NCBI GenBank assembly: GCA_023451265.1
Contig: JAEYAG010000080.1
Location: 33,441 to 97,440 of the forward strand
DNA length: 64,000 nucleotides
Direction of reading: 5' to 3'
Source: Actinomycetes bacterium
GTDB lineage: Bacteria > Actinomycetota > Actinomycetes > Actinomycetales > Microbacteriaceae
The translations under genes and the position numbers were made by a program. This document shows positions 59,740 through 64,000 of this stretch, one piece after another. The stretch's first letter is position 1. Each line of letters opens with the position of its first letter. The notes under the pieces are model-generated. The model was not told where the DNA came from. It saw only the letters and a list, made by a program, of their open reading frames with translations, and did no database searches.

Positions 59740-60063
59740 ATGCCTCGTCTCGCGCAACCAGCGGGCTCGGAAGATGCCCAGGATCCGATCGGTCTTCTCG
59801 GCAACCTCGTCAAGGCGGCGATCCTCCGTTACCTGCGCTCGAACCCCGATGTCACGGTCGGTCCGATCTGCGATGCGCTGGATCTTGGCCCGACGACGGT
59901 GCAGCCGCGGCTGAACGAGCTCGAAGCCGCCGGCCTCGTCATCGCCGACCCGCCGATGGTGCCGGGGGAGTCGCGGAAGGGTGTTTGGGTCAGATACAGC
60001 GCGGACAACGAGGCGATCACCGACCTGTACCTGCGCCTCGGGCTCGCGATCGGCGAGTTCTGA
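59740..60063 (+). CDS. ArsR-type winged-helix regulator, copy B
   Basis: A 107-residue protein. The winged helix (AAILRYLRSNPDVTVGPICD, then LGPTTVQPRLNELEAAGLV) and the ending LYLRLGLAIGEF match the copy at 8043-8372. An in-frame TAG just upstream fixes the start at ATG 59740. It is divergent from transfer operon B across the shared promoter element. Because the recognition helices look nearly the same, each regulator may bind both operators. Confidence 0.82.
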   Translation: MPRLAQPAGSEDAQDPIGLLGNLVKAAILRYLRSNPDVTVGPICDALDLGPTTVQPRLNELEAAGLVIADPPMVPGESRKGVWVRYSADNEAITDLYLRLGLAIGEF

Positions 60064-60121
60064 TCCGTCGCGTGTCCGATGTCCGGAGTATGCCTGAGGC
60101 ATACCCAAGGGGGTGGTCACA

Positions 60122-60583
60122 GTGGACGGTTGGATGTGGGCAGCGCTCGTCATCGCGACGGCATCGGCGGTCGGCCTCGTGTGGTGGAAGCGACGCGCTC
60201 GTCGCGTGTATGTGATCGACCACGTGAAGCTCGAGATGCACCCGCCGTGCGTCATAGAGGACCGCGTGGTCGAGGCTGTCTGGTGCGCGGCGATATCGAT
60301 GACGAATACGTCGCGACGGCCGCGGGTGTTGCCGGTTCTAGCCGAGCGGGCGACAGTCCGCGCGGGTAGTCGCGTCTTCTTGGCGAACGTTTACCTCGAG
60401 ACGCATGTCGATGAAGTGAACCCTGGCGACGTCGCACTCGCGTGGGTGGAGTTCGTGCTCCAGGGTGGAATCGCGCCTGGTGTGATTGTGGTGTCGCGGC
60501 TCCGCTGTGACGAGCGTGCTCGACCACTTCGATGGACATCGCGCTTGACGCAACGGGCCCGGCAGTTCGACCAAGTGAGGTGA
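60122..60583 (+). CDS. Membrane-anchored protein, unknown
   Basis: About 153 residues: one N-terminal helix (WMWAALVIATASAVGLVWW), a basic stop-transfer stretch (KRRARR) and a ~110-residue soluble domain. GTG 60122 has GGGGG at a good distance; a GTG at 60113 has no spacing from its purine run. No family recognised. It lies just after the regulator on the same strand. Confidence 0.55.
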   Translation: MDGWMWAALVIATASAVGLVWWKRRARRVYVIDHVKLEMHPPCVIEDRVVEAVWCAAISMTNTSRRPRVLPVLAERATVRAGSRVFLANVYLETHVDEVNPGDVALAWVEFVLQGGIAPGVIVVSRLRCDERARPLRWTSRLTQRARQFDQVR

Positions 60584-60732
60584 CCTCGCCGACTGCATGC
60601 TCGAGGGTGCGGGTCGAGGACGCGATCGGTGCGGCGCGCCGCTCACGGTGCTCGACGCGGAGCGACTGCGAGGAACCGATAGGTTCAGGTAGGTCGCGGG
60701 CGCCGGGCGCCGCTTGCACGATGGGACTGGGG

Positions 60733-61626
60733 ATGACGGACGAGACGACGGCGGCGCGTCCGCCTGCGGGCTGGTTGCTGGACACGACGACGGGGCAGAC
60801 CCGGTGGTGGGATGGTGCCCAGTGGACCGAACACGTCAAGCCCGCTGAGCCTCGCGATCCTGAGGTGCCGCTGACACGCGCCGCGCTCCGAGCCGCGGCT
60901 CAGCAGCGGTCGGTCGCTCGTGATGATGTTGCGCGCGCGCAGGGACCCGCGGACTCTGTCGCAAACCCTGAGGCGAGCGGCAACGGCGTGGGGGCCAGTG
61001 CTGCCGTTCACTCTTCCATGACTGATTCGATTGGTCGCCCTGCGTACGGTCAAGCTTCGGTGTACGTTGCGCCTGCGTCGTACCGGGGCCCGCAGCCGCA
61101 ACCCTACTCGCGCGCACGACAACCGCTGACGTCGAAGAATGGCCCGGCCAAAGCCTCACTCATCCTGATCCTGTTGCTCGTGCTCGGCGTGGGCGCCATC
61201 GTATGGCTGCTTTCCGGGCAGGACCCCGCGCTCGCTCTCCTGCTGGGACTCGTCAATATCGGCATGGTTCTCGCAGCGTTCGTGCTGGCGATCATCGGCC
61301 TCGTCATCGCCATTCGGCGCCCGACGAAGAAACGGGAGTCGATCTTCGGTCTCGTGGTGTCGTCGCTGATGTTGATCTTCTTGGTCGTACGTCTAGTGAT
61401 GATGTTGTCCGTCTCGGTCCTCGACGGGGCTGTCCTTGAGTCGCAGATCGCGTCCTGGGCTGGCCAGCAAACGAGCGAGACCTTCCAGGTCGACTGCCCC
61501 GCGGAGCCGAGCGCCACTGCTGGGACCATCTTCACTTGTGCGGCTACGGGCAATGCCGGAACGGCATGGACGGTCCAGGTGACAGTCAACACAGACGACA
61601 CGGTCGGGTGGGAAGTTCTTGGCTAG
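60733..61626 (+). CDS. DUF2510 membrane protein with C-terminal DUF4333-like domain
   Basis: About 297 residues. The DUF2510 motif near the start (AGWLLDTTTGQTRWWDGAQW) is followed by a disordered linker with PYGQ-like pieces and three hydrophobic helices (residues ~140-225). The C-terminal domain carries two Cys (VDCPAEPSATAGTIFTCAA), as in DUF4333. Proteins of this layout are common actinobacterial membrane proteins without a defined role. A start at 60721 is equally possible. Confidence 0.7.
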   Translation: MTDETTAARPPAGWLLDTTTGQTRWWDGAQWTEHVKPAEPRDPEVPLTRAALRAAAQQRSVARDDVARAQGPADSVANPEASGNGVGASAAVHSSMTDSIGRPAYGQASVYVAPASYRGPQPQPYSRARQPLTSKNGPAKASLILILLLVLGVGAIVWLLSGQDPALALLLGLVNIGMVLAAFVLAIIGLVIAIRRPTKKRESIFGLVVSSLMLIFLVVRLVMMLSVSVLDGAVLESQIASWAGQQTSETFQVDCPAEPSATAGTIFTCAATGNAGTAWTVQVTVNTDDTVGWEVLG

Positions 61627-61824
61627 ACCATCGGGACTGGACAGCGACGGGCGCGCAGGGGCAATCATCTAGAGGCGCTGCGGGCGACGCATTCGACGAA
61701 GAGCACTTGTGTCACGGTCGCGTGTGCACGTGCTCCGGGAGCGAGAGTTGGCCTCACGAACGACTCGCGCCTGATGATCTCTTGAGATGGATAGCATCGA
61801 TGCGGTGGAGAGGGGATAGGCGGG

Positions 61825-62208
61825 ATGGGTAACCTCGGCTGGTATCAAACGATGGCAACGCTCACCAAGACGCTTGGCGGCCCGAAGAAGGCGCTGACCA
61901 TTGTGGGAACGGGGGTGGCTATTGCAGGCTACGGTGTGTTCCGTGTCGTAGAAGCCGGGTCGAAGGCGCTGTACCGACTCGCAGTCAAGAATCGCGAAGC
62001 GCAGTGTCTGACTAAAGGCTTGACATTCACGGTCGAGGAAGATGCTGACGCGGGCGGCGGATTAGTGCTTCGTGCTGGCTCGGAGTACCGCGTGATGGAG
62101 TGCGACGGTGACGCAGTTCAGATCGAGGTAATTGGCGACGCCGATAGTCCATACTTTGTCTCTGAATCGCTGCTGTCGTCGATCTCTGAGTATCCAAGTC
62201 GGGATTGA
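61825..62208 (+). CDS. Small protein with one membrane helix, unknown
   Basis: A 127-residue protein with a hydrophobic stretch at residues ~22-40 (ALTIVGTGVAIAGYGVF) and a soluble C-terminal half of alternating strands. The purine-rich GGGATAGGCGGG before the ATG fits a ribosome site. No family recognised. The 198 bases before it contain no gene. Confidence 0.5.
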   Translation: MGNLGWYQTMATLTKTLGGPKKALTIVGTGVAIAGYGVFRVVEAGSKALYRLAVKNREAQCLTKGLTFTVEEDADAGGGLVLRAGSEYRVMECDGDAVQIEVIGDADSPYFVSESLLSSISEYPSRD

Positions 62209-62290
62209 TTGAAGATGCGAACTCACCGCACCTCCCTACCTCGGAGTCGCCCGCAGTTGACGCGCGTCCGCCGTCGGTATCGTCGACTGC

Positions 62291-62428
62291 ATGAGCATGA
62301 GCGACTACTGGGGATGTCCCAAGTGCGGCAACTTGACGATGCGGATTGAAGACGCGGATGGACGCGTCGATGTTAAGACGTGTGAGTACGACCTATGTGA
62401 TTATTTCGACCCGGGGGTTCCGGAGTGA
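62291..62428 (+). CDS. 45-residue zinc-ribbon protein
   Basis: A very short gene: MSMSDYWGCPKCGNLTM, then KTCEYDLCDYFDPGVPE. Two CxxC-type pairs (CPKC and CEYDLC) make a zinc ribbon. Its TGA overlaps the GTG of the next zinc-finger gene (GTGA), which argues that both are real and co-translated. Confidence 0.6.
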   Translation: MSMSDYWGCPKCGNLTMRIEDADGRVDVKTCEYDLCDYFDPGVPE

Positions 62429-62607
62429 GCGCCTACGTCTGTTCGAACTGCGACATCGACTTCGGCTACCCGCAAGGGTTGGCAATTCACCAAGAGCTGG
62501 GCTGCGAATGGGGAGACGACAGTAACGACGGCTCCGCGAAGTACTGTTGCGGCGCGATCTACGAGGACGGCGAGACGCGTTGCGCGAGCTGTGGCGAACC
62601 GCTGTGA
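62425..62607 (+). CDS. 60-residue protein with two zinc-binding motifs
   Basis: The N-terminal half looks like a C2H2-type finger (CSNCDIDFGYPQGLAIHQEL, then GC). The C-terminal half resembles a zinc ribbon (YCCGAIYEDGETRCASCG). Coupled to the preceding zinc-ribbon gene. Function unknown; a nucleic-acid or protein-binding adaptor is possible. Confidence 0.6.
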   Translation: MSAYVCSNCDIDFGYPQGLAIHQELGCEWGDDSNDGSAKYCCGAIYEDGETRCASCGEPL

Positions 62608-62978
62608 CCGAGCGAGCGGCGGCCGCTCGCTGACTAACGGACCTCTCCCTAGCATCGGAATCGTCGCCGCGTCCTTCGGGCCGCCGAAGCTGTCCGGGAC
62701 TCGAGCGCCGTCGACACGCGGGGCGTGGATGACCGAGCTACCGGGTAAGTCGAAAACTCCCACTGGGTCGAGTTCCACGAGCAGGCGGCCCGTCCGGGGC
62801 ATACCCAGTGGCGACGGAGAGCGTAAGAGCGTCTCACTCCGACCGCGTCTGGAGCGACGTCGTACCAGTCGTGCGCGACTGGCCTCATCAGGTGTCGGCC
62901 ACGCCTGTGTCGGGAGCGCTCACACGGAAGCGGGGTCGAACGGACGTCGGCGTCCGTGGCAGGCGGCAGGATGACACT
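62608..62978. other. 371-base stretch without a clear gene
   Basis: A minus-strand frame (GRLLVELDPVGVFDLPGSS) over part of this stretch looks vaguely protein-like. It runs straight over the two zinc genes and lacks a start signal, so it may be decayed coding DNA. Nothing else is seen. Confidence 0.3.
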
Positions 62979-64000
62979 ATGCGTCACATCGACAGCCCCA
63001 TGGCAGCGGCGGAACTAGGCCACGAGATCCTGAGCGTGCGGCAACGCCCACTCGTCCTCATCAGTTCCGCAAGTGACTCGACATATGCATTCGACCCCGC
63101 CCGGGTTGCGCATGAGATCGGAGATGTTGCCGACGTTGTCACAATCGAGACGGGCGAGGTCACATACGCCCTTGAGCGAGTCCTCCCCGAAAAGGCTCAC
63201 GTGTTCGGTGGCGCCGCACGGTCCTACCCACCGGATTTCGGTGACGCGCCGGACTGGTGGAGGTCGGTGCTTCGCTTTCCTGAGCGGCACGACGCAAGCG
63301 AACTTGTGGATGACGCGCTTGCTCAGGTAACGACGATGCCGGAGGCCCGCGAACTCGACCGTCGTACCTGGGTGACGGCGACGGTAGAACTGATCTCCGG
63401 AGCGACGGGCAACGTCGCACGGCTCAACAGTGGCACGCGAGTGATGGTGAATGCCGACCTTCTGCCGCCACACATCCGGCTTGAGGACGCGCTGGTTGTG
63501 GGCGCATCCATCGAGGGGTGGCTGGCGGGTCGGGACCTGTCGCCGGAGGCCGTTGAACCCGATTTCGGGGATTTCACTGACGGAGCCATCACTCTGGCGC
63601 GCGTCATGAAGGTGACCGACCACCGCGTCAATCTGAGCCTTCACCCGCTCGTTCCCGAGTTCGCTCTGCGGCGCCGAGACGTCGTCGCCGGAGCCGATGC
63701 CGGAGAGAACGCAGAAGTTCGGCTCACGGACGTGGTGCGCGTGGGGGAGACAGTTCGAGCTAGAGTCTGCCGCGGTGCCACCGGGCTCGCTCTCTCACTC
63801 ATCGACGCGGATGGGCCGACGGTGATCGTTGAGCCGCCGCCCCTCGTCCGTGGCGGCGCTGCCTGGCTGCGAGAGGGCGACCATGCGTTCGCGGCTGAAA
63901 CTGGGGAAGAGGAGCCCGCGGGAGAGCAGGTCACGCCCGCGACTGCGGCGGTCCCTCAATCCGCGCCGCCGACGCACGCAGTGGCGGGTCAACTCGAGGG
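62979..64000 (+). CDS. Large unknown protein, cut by the right edge
   Basis: The frame is open from ATG 62979 to the end of the window, at least 340 codons without a stop. The start reads MRHIDSPMAAAELGHEILSV. Later sections (TATVELISGATGNVARLNSG near residue 130, and VRVGETVRARVCRGATGLAL near 255) resemble repeated S1/OB-like strands, then an acidic, Pro-rich region begins. It may be a multidomain RNA-binding or signalling protein; the family is not recognised. Confidence 0.65.
   Translation, partial: MRHIDSPMAAAELGHEILSVRQRPLVLISSASDSTYAFDPARVAHEIGDVADVVTIETGEVTYALERVLPEKAHVFGGAARSYPPDFGDAPDWWRSVLRFPERHDASELVDDALAQVTTMPEARELDRRTWVTATVELISGATGNVARLNSGTRVMVNADLLPPHIRLEDALVVGASIEGWLAGRDLSPEAVEPDFGDFTDGAITLARVMKVTDHRVNLSLHPLVPEFALRRRDVVAGADAGENAEVRLTDVVRVGETVRARVCRGATGLALSLIDADGPTVIVEPPPLVRGGAAWLREGDHAFAAETGEEEPAGEQVTPATAAVPQSAPPTHAVAGQLE

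Noticed and set aside
62401..62802. Minus-strand protein-coding gene over the zinc-finger genes
   Set aside because: The frame has some protein-like stretches but no start signal, and it overlaps two coupled plus-strand genes that have clear zinc motifs.
1..64000. CRISPR array, rRNA genes or plasmid iterons
   Set aside because: No regularly spaced direct repeats or rRNA-like stretches were noticed on reading both strands.

Overview
The window is high-GC, densely coded DNA with many GTG starts and short ATGA or GTGA overlaps. Small families typical of Microbacteriaceae are present (DUF7882, DUF6766, DUF2188, DUF2510 proteins). It most likely comes from a Microbacterium-like actinobacterium, and nearly all of it looks like integrative conjugative element (ICE) DNA. 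No rRNA, complete tRNA, CRISPR array or housekeeping operon was found.

Layout. (1) 1-8372: a minus-strand type IV secretion/transfer operon (coupling protein cut by the left edge, ParA-like ATPase, VirB4-like ATPase, SCO6880-like protein, VirB6/TrbL-like membrane protein, pilin-like protein, M23 peptidase, VirB8-like protein) with a divergent ArsR-type regulator. (2) 8.4-14.1 kb: cargo, with an IS481-type transposase, an orphan single-chain phenylalanyl-tRNA-synthetase-like gene, small conserved genes and a frameshifted AraC regulator. (3) 14155-14268: the 3' part of a tRNA-Ser(GCU) gene with its terminator, read as an attachment-site remnant. (4) 14.4-20.3 kb: an SPFH-SHOCT protein, a zinc-ribbon membrane protein, a tyrosine integrase with its partner gene, an excisionase-like gene and small phage-like genes. 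(5) 20.5-22.2 kb: a zeta-toxin-like pair whose P-loop is lost. (6) 22.3-41.1 kb: the candidate defence system. (7) 41.4-48.5 kb: MobF relaxase, DNA-glycosylase-like protein, methyltransferase and a GmrSD-like DUF262 protein. (8) 48.6-60.1 kb: ssb, a DUF4913-like protein, an HNH protein, and a second complete transfer operon with the same gene order, orientation, promoter and regulator as region 1. (9) 60.1-64 kb: small membrane, zinc-ribbon and unknown genes, the last cut by the right edge.

How it fits together. The two paralogous transfer modules, with a tRNA remnant and an integrase between them, are best explained as two related ICEs in tandem: the right end of one (up to about 14.2 kb) and most of another (14.2 kb onward). 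Both modules share a promoter-like element (TGTTTA, 17 bp, TATACC) and a micro-ORF coupled to or just ahead of the first transfer gene, so the two ArsR-type regulators may cross-talk.

The most interesting cargo is the 22.3-41.1 kb island. A SNF2 helicase with a DUF3883 domain diverges from an operon of a YhaO/SbcD-like phosphoesterase lacking its metal ligands, a YhaN-like ATPase with a mid-protein membrane hairpin, a DUF1156 DNA methyltransferase, a DUF499 ATPase and a 661-residue unknown protein. Two small unknown genes and a convergent SIR2-HAD-like fusion follow. It resembles DISARM and other DUF499/DUF1156 defence clusters, but no PglZ, DrmA or DrmB equivalent was seen. All family assignments come from reading motifs; no search was run.
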